This document shows positions 17,819 to 26,141 of a DNA stretch of 64,000 bases, piece after piece. Position numbers and translations under genes: made by a program. How positions within the stretch are numbered: the stretch's first letter is position 1; each line of letters opens with the position of its first letter. The notes under the pieces were generated by a model. That model was not told where the DNA came from, ran no database searches, and saw only the letters and a list, made by a program, of their open reading frames with translations. This DNA comes from Bacteroidota bacterium. Lineage in GTDB: Bacteria; Bacteroidota; Bacteroidia; 2-12-FULL-35-15. Where the stretch lies: assembly GCA_025963715.1 (NCBI GenBank), contig JAOQAG010000039.1:41800-105799 (forward strand), in the 5' to 3' direction.

Positions 17819-18204
17819 AATTCGTAGAGTTCAATTGGCAGGTCATCCGGATCAGAAAAAAAAGTGAATTTTTTTCCTGTTAATTCATCGGTACGGATAG
17901 GCTCTGTTGTGATATTTTTTTTTGTTAATTCTTCAATCGCAGCATTTATATTTTCCACGGCAAATGCCAAATGCCTTAACCCGGTGGCTTCCGGACGGGA
18001 TGTTCTTTTTGGCGGATCAGGAAAAGAAAAAAGTTCCAGCACATATTCGCCATTAAGCCCAAGATCCAGCTTATAAGATTTGCGTTCTTCGCGATACGTT
18101 TCAGCAATAATTTCCAAACCTAACACTTCTGTGTAAAATTGTTTGGAACGCCGGTAATCCGAGCAAATAACGGCGATGTGGTGAATGCGTTTTAATCCGA
18201 TCAT
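17815..18204 (-). CDS. VOC-family protein, YaeR/GloA2-like
   Basis: 129 residues: GLKRIHHIAVICSDYRRSKQ with FYTEVLGLEIIAETYREERK, YVLELFSFPDPPKRTSRPEA, GLRHLAFAVENINAAIEEL and FFSDPDDLPIELYE. The FPDPPKRPS-type loop and RHLAF motif are typical of YaeR (SMU1112c) proteins, lactoylglutathione-lyase-like members of the VOC superfamily. Metal ligands (His in HHIAV, Glu in VLELF, His in RHLAF, Glu in IELYE) are all present, so the metal site should be intact. It overlaps the downstream VOC gene by 4 bp and follows the GNAT gene at 1 bp. Confidence 0.92.
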   Translation of the reverse strand: MIGLKRIHHIAVICSDYRRSKQFYTEVLGLEIIAETYREERKSYKLDLGLNGEYVLELFSFPDPPKRTSRPEATGLRHLAFAVENINAAIEELTKKNITTEPIRTDELTGKKFTFFSDPDDLPIELYEL

Positions 18205-18205
18205 T

Positions 18206-18715
18206 TTATTTTCTTCTTACAGCGTAAACTAATTCATCTACATATTCTCCGTTCTTGAAAAATGTTTTATCGAAACGCGCTTCCAATACAAATCCAGCTT
18301 TCTCCAATACTCTTTGTGATCCGGGATTATTTCCGAATGCCCTTCCAAAAATGCGCGTAATGTCCAGCGTTTTAAAGCTGTAACCAATCATTTGTGTTAC
18401 TGCTTTTGATACAATTCCTTTTCCCCAATACGGTTCCCCGATCCAGTATCCCATCTCTGCATTCTTGCATTGAATATCCGTTTGCGGATGGATCCCGATC
18501 GAGCCTATCGCTTGTCCGTTTATATCAATTGCAAAAATGGTGAGCGGATTTCCGTTTGCCGCCGCGGTTATAAATTCTTTTGCTTTTTCAACCGTATACG
18601 GATGCGGAAAACGGTCCATCATTGTTTTTGCCACCTGCGGGTTACCGCCGAATTTTATAAGATTTTCGAGGTCGTCCATATTCCAGGCACGCAATGTAAA
18701 TTCGGGATTACTCAT
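18206..18715 (-). CDS. GNAT N-acetyltransferase (RimJ/RimL type)
   Basis: 169 residues. FTLRAWNMDDLENLIKFGGN at the N-terminus, AIDINGQAIGSIGIHPQTD, AEMGYWIGEPYWGKGIVSKA (acetyl-CoA loop) and then FGRAFGNNPGSQRVLEKAGF and VDELVYAVRRK. This matches acetyltransferase family 3 (RimJ/RimL-like), which acetylates protein N-termini or small amines. The target is unknown. It is the first gene of the four-gene minus-strand run down to 16894. Confidence 0.92.
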   Translation of the reverse strand: MSNPEFTLRAWNMDDLENLIKFGGNPQVAKTMMDRFPHPYTVEKAKEFITAAANGNPLTIFAIDINGQAIGSIGIHPQTDIQCKNAEMGYWIGEPYWGKGIVSKAVTQMIGYSFKTLDITRIFGRAFGNNPGSQRVLEKAGFVLEARFDKTFFKNGEYVDELVYAVRRK

Positions 18716-18718
18716 TAG

Positions 18719-18866
18719 GATATTGGATGTTAGATGTTGGATATTAGACTGTGTGCAAGATATTAGATGTTAGTTTTTAAATGTTAGGCTTTGTGCAAAC
18801 TCCTTGAAAATTATTACAAGATTTTTAGCAAATCCAGTCTAAAATCCAACATCTAATATCAAACAT
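18719..18866. repeat. Intergenic AT-rich word repeats
   Basis: Repeated words TTGGATGTTAGATGTTGGA, ATATTAGACTGTGTGCAA and, inverted, AATCCAACATCTAATATC. The same words recur at 19505-19545 and 19681-19742, flanking the LOG-type gene on both sides in both orientations. Confidence 0.65.
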
Positions 18867-18869
18867 CCC

Positions 18870-19451
18870 TTACACTTCTTCTTTCGTGATCCATTTTGGA
18901 ACCGACGGGGCAATATAGTTTTCCATTTGCTGTAATAAATCATCAATGGAATCACTTTTCAAAAGCATGCTGTAATTGATTTCTTTTAAAAACCCTTTTT
19001 TCACCATCGTTTGAAGCAATTCGTTTAATGCATCGTAAAAACCGTTTACATTCAGGATCCCGATCGGTTTTTGGTGCAATCCCAGTTGTGCCCAGGTCAG
19101 CATTTCAAACACTTCTTCCAGTGTTCCAAAACCACCCGGCAACGCAATGATACCATCGCACAATTCATTCATTTTTGTTTTGCGTTCGTGCATCGTTTCC
19201 ACCAAAATCAATTCCGTGAGCGCATCGTGTGCAATTTCTTTACTGCTTAAAAAATGCGGCAATACACCAATTGCTTTTCCGCCGTTCATCAGCACACCGT
19301 TTGCTACAGCACCCATCAATCCTACTTTTGCACCGCCGTATACCAGTTCAATATTCCTGACGGCCAGCGCTTTTCCAAGTGCAGTGGCTTGTGTTTCAAA
19401 AATTACATCCGTCCCCAAACTCGAGCCGCAAAAAACACTGATCCTTTTCAT
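18870..19451 (-). CDS. LOG-family (TIGR00730) nucleotide hydrolase-like protein
   Basis: 193 residues: KRISVFCGSSLGTD near the start, LVYGGAKVGLMGAVA, MHERKTKMNELCDGIIALPG then GFGTLEEVFEML, and KPIGILNVNGFYDAL. The PGGFGTxxE motif and the RKxxM pair are hallmarks of the LOG/lysine-decarboxylase-like family, which cleaves the glycosidic bond of nucleoside 5'-monophosphates (LonelyGuy activity, YgdH/PpnN-related). Single gene flanked by repeats. Confidence 0.92.
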   Translation of the reverse strand: MKRISVFCGSSLGTDVIFETQATALGKALAVRNIELVYGGAKVGLMGAVANGVLMNGGKAIGVLPHFLSSKEIAHDALTELILVETMHERKTKMNELCDGIIALPGGFGTLEEVFEMLTWAQLGLHQKPIGILNVNGFYDALNELLQTMVKKGFLKEINYSMLLKSDSIDDLLQQMENYIAPSVPKWITKEEV

Positions 19452-19477
19452 TATTTATTATTTAGTATCTTATTTGA

Positions 19478-19747
19478 AGGGCTTTTCGCCCGAAACAATC
19501 TTGAACTGATATTAGATGTTGGATGTTGGATATTAGACTGTGTGTAATTGTTACCGTCATTACGATCCGCCCAGGCGCAATGGACAGGATTTCTTAATTA
19601 AGAACTATCAACAGGCGCTGCAAACATTTATGAGATCCCGGGTCAGGCCCGGGATGACAAACCTATTTGAGATCGCACACCGTCTAACATCTAACATACG
19701 GTTCACACACAGTCTAATATCTAACATCTATTTATCCAACATCCTTT
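19478..19747. repeat. Cluster of dispersed intergenic repeats
   Basis: Contains GGGCTTTTCGCCCGAAACAA (19481-19500), TTAGATGTTGGATGTTGGA-type words, CATTACGATCCGCCCAGGCG, and at 19633-19658 a copy of the GATCCCGGG/CCCGGGATGAC inverted repeat preceded by CTGCAAACATTTATGAGA. That same preceding word occurs inverted at 50674-50692. No gene. Confidence 0.7.
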
Positions 19748-22369
19748 TTACCCGCCAATCTTAAATCCAAGACTCGCGCCCGACGTTCTTTTTTGTGTTC
19801 CGCTGATCTCAAATTCTTTTACATCATTCAATGTAAGCGTTTGCAGTTGCTCCTGCGTGCGAGCCGTAGAAGGCATTTCTGCCAATCGTAAATTCTGATT
19901 TTTGATCGCTTCTGCAACAACCTGCCGCACCGTACGCGCATTTCCAAAATGTTTATCACGGTTGGTGTAGATCTGTGCAAAATACGCTTTCAAATGCGCT
20001 TCCGCCTCTGTATCCGGCGTGATCCGCTCTTTCCCCAGGATCGACAGTGCGATCAGGTACATATCATCCGGCGTATAATCTTCAAAATTAAATGTACGGT
20101 CGAAACGCGATTTTAATCCCGGGTTTGATTCCACAAACTCATGCATATTATCGGTATAACCGGCCACGATCACACCAAACTGACCACGCAGATCTTCCAT
20201 GCGTTTCAGGATCACCTGGATCGCTTCCTGTCCAAAACCATCGTTCTGATTTTTTCCTGCCAGTGCATACGCTTCATCAATAAATAAAATTCCACCTTGC
20301 GCCTCTTCTATTTTTGCAGCTGTTTTTATTGCAGTTTGTCCGCTAAACCCGGCCACCAAACTTTCACGATCCACTTCCACAATGTGTCCGCGCTCCAGCA
20401 ATCCCAATCCTTTGTAAATTTTTGCGACAATCCTTGCTACCGTTGTTTTTCCCGTGCCCGGGTTTCCCGTAAAAATACTATGCAGCGAAAATTTGTTGAG
20501 CACATCCCTTCCGGTTTCTTTGTAAAAACGCACCAGTTTCACCAGCTCGTTGATCTCCTCTTTCACATTGTTCATTCCCGTCAATGCATTCAATTCGCCC
20601 AAACCTTCCTTCAATAGTTTTTCATTTACTTCCAGGCTTAATTTCTTTTTGCCCTGACCGGCAAATACTTTTTGCATGTCCTGCAGCTCAATCGTAGAAA
20701 GCTGGTCGTTTGTAAGGTTGTTTACATCCGGATGATCCATCAGGCGCAAACCCAAATTCATTTTTGCTTCATCCACCAGCGAATATACATACCGCGCATT
20801 TCCAAACGAATCGTCGCGCGTACGGTATACTTCCACCAGCATTTCTTCCATAAAGTTTTTTGCATCCGGCAAAATCGTTACCCCTTTTTTAGATGCCGCC
20901 AACTCTGCGATCGCAAACATTTCTTCCGGCATGTAATCATCAAAATTAAAGTAGTTGCTGAAACGCGATTTTAATCCCGGGTTCGACTCGATGAATCCTT
21001 TCATTTCCTTCGGGTAACCGGCGCACATAATGGCGATATCGCCGGTACCGTCGCTCATTTCCTTTATTAAGATCTCGATTACCTCGTGGCCAAAATCGTT
21101 CGAATCCTCTTTTGAATGGGTAAGCGAATAGGCTTCATCAATAAATAAAATGCCGCCTCTTGCTTCTTCAATTATTTTTTTCACTTTCGGCGCGGTTTGC
21201 CCGATATACTGCGCCACCAGGTCGGACCGATCCACTTCGATCACGTGCCCTTTGCTCAGCAATCCCATTTTTTTATACAGCTTACCCAGCATGTTCACAA
21301 TGGTCGTTTTGCCCGTTCCCGGATTTCCGGTAAATACGCTGTGCAGCTGGATTTTTCCGGAATCGTCAAATCCTTTTTCCTTGCGCAATTTAGTAAAGTT
21401 GATGTAATTGATATGGTCTTTGATATTTTTTTTCACGTTTTCCATCCCGATCAGCTCATCTACTTTTGAAAGTAATTCTTCGATGGTCTCTTCCGGTTTT
21501 ACCGACTCGGTTACAGAAATGGATGTTGCAGAAAGCGCCTGCTCTGCAGATACAAGTGGTACCATCACTCCTTCTTCGCTTTCTTCTCCCATTGCAAAAG
21601 GGATCAGCGCAACCAGCGTATCCATAAATACAATTTCCACGGTGTATTTATCGTCTTTCCAGGAACCGGCGGATTCGCTTCCCCAACCGGCATCAAACGT
21701 ATAGATCAGGTCGTTCTTTCCTTTTTCGATCAATCCGTTGCGCAGGGTTTGTCCTTTCGGCTGACCGGCATCATCGTAAAAATTGAAGAAAAATTCGTAG
21801 TTCCAGTCCGCTGCCGTTTTGGTTTTTATTTTAAACTCTACCCATAAATATGGAGTTTGACTACGGCTGAGTTTTTTGTAATACGTGCGTTCCGTCATGT
21901 TCCAGCCATCGAACGGGCCTGCGTATAATTTCACCGATTCTACCGTAAAATAAGGATTGTAGACAGCGGTCACTTTCCCTGCTTCTTCCACATAAAATTT
22001 TTTCTCGCCTACCAGTTCATCATCAATGTAACCTTCCCAAACATAATCTCCACGGAACCAATACGCGCCTTCCGTTGCATTTCCCCAGCCATCACGCACA
22101 TACACAATGTTGTCGTTCATCGAGATCGTTTGATTATAATCCAGCGAACACAACTCTTTCCGGCCGCTGGCATTCAGCTCAAAACACTTCAATGTAATTT
22201 TTGCATTCCAATCCTGTTCATCAAACAGCTTGTTATAAAACGAAAATTCGGTGCGTAAATAAGTAGTTTCTGCACGATCGAAAACAGTACGGTATTTTTT
22301 TGTTGCATTCACCATCCATTCATCGGAGGAGTACACTTTCATGTCCTTGAACTTATAATTTTTTGCCAT
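19748..22369 (-). CDS. Tandem AAA+ ATPase (CbbX/SpoVK type) with duplicated N-terminal beta modules
   Basis: 873 residues. Residues ~9-130 and ~145-262 look like a duplicated beta-rich module (DGWGNATEGAYWFRGDY / AGWGSESAGSWKDDKY, each followed by a D.LV strand). A linker (~265-300) leads to AAA domain 1, with Walker A GNPGTGKTT at ~348, Walker B GGILFIDEAYSL and the SNPGLKSRF region. AAA domain 2 repeats these (Walker A near 630, GGILFIDEAYALAG, SNPGLKSRFDRTFNF, DKHFGNARTVRQVV). Both sites look intact. The AAA domains are of the CbbX/SpoVK/EccA class, which remodels protein complexes. The protein lacks a signal peptide and is likely cytoplasmic. It is monocistronic; target unknown. Confidence 0.88.
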   Translation of the reverse strand: MAKNYKFKDMKVYSSDEWMVNATKKYRTVFDRAETTYLRTEFSFYNKLFDEQDWNAKITLKCFELNASGRKELCSLDYNQTISMNDNIVYVRDGWGNATEGAYWFRGDYVWEGYIDDELVGEKKFYVEEAGKVTAVYNPYFTVESVKLYAGPFDGWNMTERTYYKKLSRSQTPYLWVEFKIKTKTAADWNYEFFFNFYDDAGQPKGQTLRNGLIEKGKNDLIYTFDAGWGSESAGSWKDDKYTVEIVFMDTLVALIPFAMGEESEEGVMVPLVSAEQALSATSISVTESVKPEETIEELLSKVDELIGMENVKKNIKDHINYINFTKLRKEKGFDDSGKIQLHSVFTGNPGTGKTTIVNMLGKLYKKMGLLSKGHVIEVDRSDLVAQYIGQTAPKVKKIIEEARGGILFIDEAYSLTHSKEDSNDFGHEVIEILIKEMSDGTGDIAIMCAGYPKEMKGFIESNPGLKSRFSNYFNFDDYMPEEMFAIAELAASKKGVTILPDAKNFMEEMLVEVYRTRDDSFGNARYVYSLVDEAKMNLGLRLMDHPDVNNLTNDQLSTIELQDMQKVFAGQGKKKLSLEVNEKLLKEGLGELNALTGMNNVKEEINELVKLVRFYKETGRDVLNKFSLHSIFTGNPGTGKTTVARIVAKIYKGLGLLERGHIVEVDRESLVAGFSGQTAIKTAAKIEEAQGGILFIDEAYALAGKNQNDGFGQEAIQVILKRMEDLRGQFGVIVAGYTDNMHEFVESNPGLKSRFDRTFNFEDYTPDDMYLIALSILGKERITPDTEAEAHLKAYFAQIYTNRDKHFGNARTVRQVVAEAIKNQNLRLAEMPSTARTQEQLQTLTLNDVKEFEISGTQKRTSGASLGFKIGG

Positions 22370-22470
22370 TTTTTATGTCTGATTTTATCAGTACTAAAAA
22401 TAATATAAAAAAGGCAATTACGAATGGAAGGAGCAATTTTTTTAATTTCCGGGTAAAGGGCTTTACAAGA

Positions 22471-22508
22471 ACGTCATTGCGAGGACTTTTCGTCCGAAAC
22501 AATGACGT
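22471..22508. repeat. Hairpin-forming inverted repeat (CGTCATTG type)
   Basis: Arms ACGTCATTG / CAATGACGT enclosing GAGGACTTTTCGTCC, which folds on itself. Related to the perfect palindrome at 52367-52402. Confidence 0.7.
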
Positions 22509-22568
22509 TTCCCTGGTAATTCCTTTAACAATATAAATCCTATCCTGATAATTATTTAACGTTCAAAT

Positions 22569-22600
22569 AAAAAGGCCGCCTGTAAACAGGCAGCCTTTTT
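22569..22600 (-). terminator. Rho-independent terminator after the gene at 22621-24288
   Basis: Hairpin AAAAAGGCCGCCTGT / ACAGGCAGCCTTTTT followed by a T-rich stretch on either strand. It sits 20 bp past the stop of the minus-strand T9SS gene. Confidence 0.85.
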
Positions 22601-22620
22601 ATTGGTTTATTCATGTCAGT

Positions 22621-24288
22621 TTATTCCTTGATGAATTTTTTATTGATGGACGTATGGTCCGCACTGATCGCATTGATAAAGTACATTCCTTTTGGTAATT
22701 CACTAATATCAATGATCATGTGAAGCGCATTTACATTGGTAAACATTTTCACCTGCTGTCCTTTGATATTTGTGATCACAATGGTTTGAATGTTGCTGCC
22801 ATACGCGATCTCCAGTGAAGTGGACGCCGGGTTCGGATACACATTCCAGTTGTCATTTTTATCAACTGCAGCTGTCATGAGCGAGCGCTCGCCTTCTTCA
22901 CCGCAGATGGTTTGGTAATCCTGTTTAAGATCATCAATTTTAAACTCCGGGATCCGGGTATACCTGGCTCCATATCGGTCGTTAGGAACTTCAACCTCAG
23001 TATTGAACACATCACACTCCAGGTCCTGTTTAAAATCTTTGTTGCATTCATCCGAAATGTAACCATCGGTTTTAGAGTTCAGCGCATAATAAAGCGGCGC
23101 TCTTCCAAAATCTTCCGCAACGGAAAACACCTGATTCGTACCGGAATTCCAGGCATCCACGATCGGGTCGCCATTATTATCCACATTCGTATTCGGATAA
23201 TAGAAACCGTATTGATAAGCAGTGTTCATATCATAAAATCCGTGCACATATCCCGGATCGTCGGAAACATTAGGGCTGCTGATCCCCGACACCATAATGT
23301 TCTGGAAATTATTTACAAATTCAAATTTAGGCGCTACGTTGTTATAAAAATAAAATGATTTAGGATAATACGTATTAGCAACAAGACTTCCCGGAGTCAG
23401 CACAGGATCGGTATAACCGAAAAAATAATCGCCCCGTTTGTTGATATCATCGCCTTCAAAACTTGGACAAAGAATGTAAACGCGCTCTTTATAGCGTTTT
23501 GCAACAGCTTTGGTCAGGTGGTACCCTCCGCATTGTTCTTTAAAATAAATAATGGTGCTGGCAACCGGGTTCAATACCGAATTAATTTCAAGTACGTAAG
23601 CCCCACGGTTATTGTTATCATTGGGATCTACCGCTCCTGCGCCAATATAGATCTCATCTCTTGTGTAAAGGAAAATGTTGTTGCTATTGAGGTCGTACCG
23701 GTCATTAGCGTACACATGATCTGTTACGGGGAGCAGCGTAGTTGCATCAATTTTTGCAACATACAGGCATGTTCTTCCTGTGCTGCGGATCGTAATATCA
23801 CCAACAACATACAGGAATCTTTTGTCATCACTCAATACAAAATCCCTTGCAACAATAGGATCTCTGCGGTTTGGGTCAAAATATATATTCGGTAACGGCG
23901 GATTTGGGATATTGGTGGTATGGTCGTACCTGGAAATTGCAAAAACCGGAATGCCTGTAGAAACAGCATCATTAAAAAGCACCCATGATATTTTATCATT
24001 TTGTACGATCGCCTGCGGATCATAAACAATACCTGCTTTGGAAAGGTTGGCACCTGTGATTGTTGCATGTGTTGTTGCATCGTAACGCGGCACCGGCATG
24101 TTTCCCCGCTGGCTTTCATGCAGTGACGAATAGGTGTCTGTGTTTTTCTCGAAACTCACGTCTACCGGTTTATCCTGGTAAACATCAGTTGGAATAAGAT
24201 TGTACTCCCTGATAAAGAGTTGTGCTTTTGATGTGTTGATGCCGATCACTGAGGACAGCGCCAACGCGTACAGTAAATTCTTTTTCAT
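22621..24288 (-). CDS. Secreted protein with T9SS type A sorting domain, otherwise unrecognised
   Basis: 555 residues, signal peptide MKKNLLYALALSSVIGINTSKA. The middle (~40-430) alternates short beta strands with Asp/Asn-rich loops (NDNNNRGAYVLEIN, FLYVVGDITIRSTG, VYILCPSFEGDDINKRGDYF), suggesting a beta-propeller or similar surface fold, but no family could be named. The last ~80 residues are a type A sorting domain: NWNVYPNPASTSLEIAYG, TNIKGQQVKMF, ISELPKGMYFINAIS and the tail NKKFIKE. Cargo of the T9SS. Confidence 0.85.
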   Translation of the reverse strand: MKKNLLYALALSSVIGINTSKAQLFIREYNLIPTDVYQDKPVDVSFEKNTDTYSSLHESQRGNMPVPRYDATTHATITGANLSKAGIVYDPQAIVQNDKISWVLFNDAVSTGIPVFAISRYDHTTNIPNPPLPNIYFDPNRRDPIVARDFVLSDDKRFLYVVGDITIRSTGRTCLYVAKIDATTLLPVTDHVYANDRYDLNSNNIFLYTRDEIYIGAGAVDPNDNNNRGAYVLEINSVLNPVASTIIYFKEQCGGYHLTKAVAKRYKERVYILCPSFEGDDINKRGDYFFGYTDPVLTPGSLVANTYYPKSFYFYNNVAPKFEFVNNFQNIMVSGISSPNVSDDPGYVHGFYDMNTAYQYGFYYPNTNVDNNGDPIVDAWNSGTNQVFSVAEDFGRAPLYYALNSKTDGYISDECNKDFKQDLECDVFNTEVEVPNDRYGARYTRIPEFKIDDLKQDYQTICGEEGERSLMTAAVDKNDNWNVYPNPASTSLEIAYGSNIQTIVITNIKGQQVKMFTNVNALHMIIDISELPKGMYFINAISADHTSINKKFIKE

Positions 24289-24930
24289 TTTTGTTTGTTT
24301 TTTTTAATTAATACTAATTGAACACTACACTAAATGATATAAAGAAGTAGATTTTATAGTTCAGCCTTATCCGCCACAGCACACTAATGACGGCATTCCA
24401 GAGAGAGTACGAGAGAGCATTAAAAACAAACGAGAGAGTGTATCTGATTTTGAAGAGAGGCAAAAAATGATCTGTACGGAAAATGAACAGATCCGTTGAA
24501 TACCATAAAAAAATGATGATAATAATCAGTGATCAAAATAATTTGTTACCAATTATTTTTTCAAATTTATTTTTTCATGATCTTAAAAAAGTATAAACCA
24601 ATGAGAGAAGAAGGTTTATTGTTTAGTTCTTTAGTCCTTCGAATGGTGCTTGTACAGGCATTTTCGGGGAGTAGTTTGAAAATGTGACAATGCAGGAAAG
24701 AGTCTTTATTCGAAATTGACTGAATCAAAAATATAACAATTATTGAATAAAACAATTTTATTTTAAATTATTTTTTTAATTATTTTATTTTTTATTTCTT
24801 CATTAAAAAATAACAGTCGATTTTAAATTCACTCAAAACACCTTTAAACAAGGGAATTCAAACGATAATCTTTTTAATTAAAATCAGGCATATAAAATAC
24901 AACTGAGAAATATTTTACACAGAAAAAAAA

Positions 24931-25160
24931 TTAAACCACATAAGGCACAAAGAAACACATAAGGCTGGTTTGTAACATACCAACGTGTAATTTAACCACA
25001 AAAGAAACAAAAGAAAAACAAAAGGCGAAAGTGTAACATACCAACGTACAGCTTGATACACCCTTTAATAATTCTGCCATCTCGTCTTTTGTTTTTGTAG
25101 TTAAACCTTTTTCGCGCTACGCCTTATGTGTTTCTTTGTGTCTTATGTGGTAGATTAAAC
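24931..25160. repeat. Intergenic element with ~30-bp inverted ends (CCACATAAGGCACAAAG type)
   Basis: Left end CCACATAAGGCACAAAGAAA then CACATAAGG. Right end CCTTATGTGTTTCTTTGTGT then CTTATGTGG, the reverse complement with one change. The interior carries two copies of GTAACATACCAACGT. A shorter relative lies at 54078-54184. No reading frame inside. Confidence 0.75.
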
Positions 25161-25204
25161 AGGTGGATTGCGTTTAAGAATTTTTTTTCCAAATCGGGAA
25201 AATA

Positions 25205-25482
25205 AAAAAACCCGCTCTTTTGCAAGAACGGGTTTTAGTTAATTAGATAAAATCTCTCTCTAAACTAAATCTAATTATTAATAATTGCTGGGTGGCAATT
25301 TTTACTCTTGTGAAGGAGGAAGATCTTGTCAATCGGGGCCTCCGGACGAATCATCACTGATTTTAAACTTATCAGTTGCTGATCCGCATTATTTCTTTTT
25401 TGTAAAAAGCTGCTAAAAAGCTTGTTATTACTACAAAATAAAAGAATTACTATTTTATTTTACAATGCTTAATGCTGCTATC
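25205..25482 (-). ncRNA. Candidate small RNA or short-peptide transcript
   Basis: A perfect promoter (25489-25519) and a strong terminator (25207-25236) on the minus strand bracket ~280 nt with no long frame. A 5' hairpin can form from TGTAAAATAAAA and TTTTATTTTGTA. A 3' inverted repeat ATTAGAT/ATCTAAT precedes the terminator. The longest ATG-started frame is 24 codons (MIRPEAPIDKIFLL...), without a clear ribosome site. A different short frame ends with ISDDSSGGPD but lacks a start codon. I cannot place it in any known RNA family. Confidence 0.5.
25207..25236 (-). terminator. Rho-independent terminator of the candidate small transcript
   Basis: On the minus strand AAAACCCGTTCTT-GCAA-AAGAGCGGGTTTT, followed by more T residues. 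One mismatch in a 13-bp stem. Confidence 0.85.
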
Positions 25483-25488
25483 CGAGTG

Positions 25489-25519
25489 CAAAGGTACACT
25501 TATCCCGACAAAAAACAAA
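25489..25519 (-). promoter_or_regulatory. Promoter with perfect -33/-7 boxes
   Basis: On the minus strand TTTG (25519-25516), exactly 19 bp, then TACCTTTG (25496-25489). This is a full match to the Bacteroidota primary sigma consensus TTTG-N19-TAnnTTTG and the best promoter seen in the window. Confidence 0.8.
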
Positions 25520-25725
25520 TATTTATCGTTATATTTATGTTATTAGAAGATAAATTTTATTATTTGAGCGATAAGAAGTACTTTTTACAGGCAGAACTTT
25601 GAATAAAAAAGGGAAATAAATATCATAAAAAATTTGAAAACGTTAAATTTGATATCATAATAAAGCAGGACTTATAAGAACATTCAAACAGAAATAATAT
25701 GTAAATAGCATTACAAAAAACAAAA

Positions 25726-26139
25726 ATGGTAAAAACGGATTTTAATAAAAAGGTTGAAATTATCGCTACAGAGATTTGTGAAGCATTTACGATCCGGTTG
25801 CGAAGCGACGGGATTCTGCATTCACACACCACAAGCAGCATCAATTTTAATGTTGAATCTCTTAAAAAATTTAATGTAGTGATGGGGAGAATGTTAAATT
25901 ATAAAAAGGCTCCTCTGCTGATTACTTTTGACGAGTTTGCCATTCCGCCGGTTGAAACGCGCGATTTCTGGGCGAAAAAAGAGTCCTGTCCCTACTCTTC
26001 GGCAGATGCTTATATTACTGCTACATTGGGCCATAAACTGATGGGGAACATTTACCTTCAGTTTAATAAACCTGAAAGGCCAACTAAATTATTTACAAAA
26101 CAAGAAGATGCAATAGATTGGCTGAAGACTTTTCTATAA
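25726..26139 (+). CDS. STAS/SpoIIAA-like domain protein (DUF7793-type)
   Basis: 137 residues without signal peptide. The pattern IRLRSDGILHSHTTSSINFN, then MGRMLNYKKAPLLITFDEFA, DFWAKKESCPYSSADAYITA, GNIYLQFNKPERPTKLFTKQ and a final EDAIDWLKTFL is that of small SpoIIAA/STAS-like proteins common as singletons in Bacteroidota. The final ...TKLFTKQEDAIDWL element is the strongest cue. The cellular role is not established. It stops 2 bp before the stop of the convergent gene at 26142. Confidence 0.82.
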   Translation: MVKTDFNKKVEIIATEICEAFTIRLRSDGILHSHTTSSINFNVESLKKFNVVMGRMLNYKKAPLLITFDEFAIPPVETRDFWAKKESCPYSSADAYITATLGHKLMGNIYLQFNKPERPTKLFTKQEDAIDWLKTFL

Positions 26140-26141
26140 AA

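Larger units (their letters stand above)
24289..25725. other. Gene-poor 1.4-kb region
   Basis: No convincing protein gene. From 24400 to 24470 there are clustered GAGAGAG words (for example GAGAGAGTACGAGAGAGCAT). 24740-24900 is very AT-rich. 24931-25160 holds an inverted-repeat element, 25205-25519 a candidate small minus-strand transcription unit, and 25520-25725 is AT-rich leader for the STAS-like gene. These parts are listed separately. Confidence 0.7.

Noticed and set aside
25250..25420. Short peptide gene within the small transcript
   Set aside because: Candidate frames either lack a start codon or a ribosome site; kept only as a possibility under the ncRNA entry.
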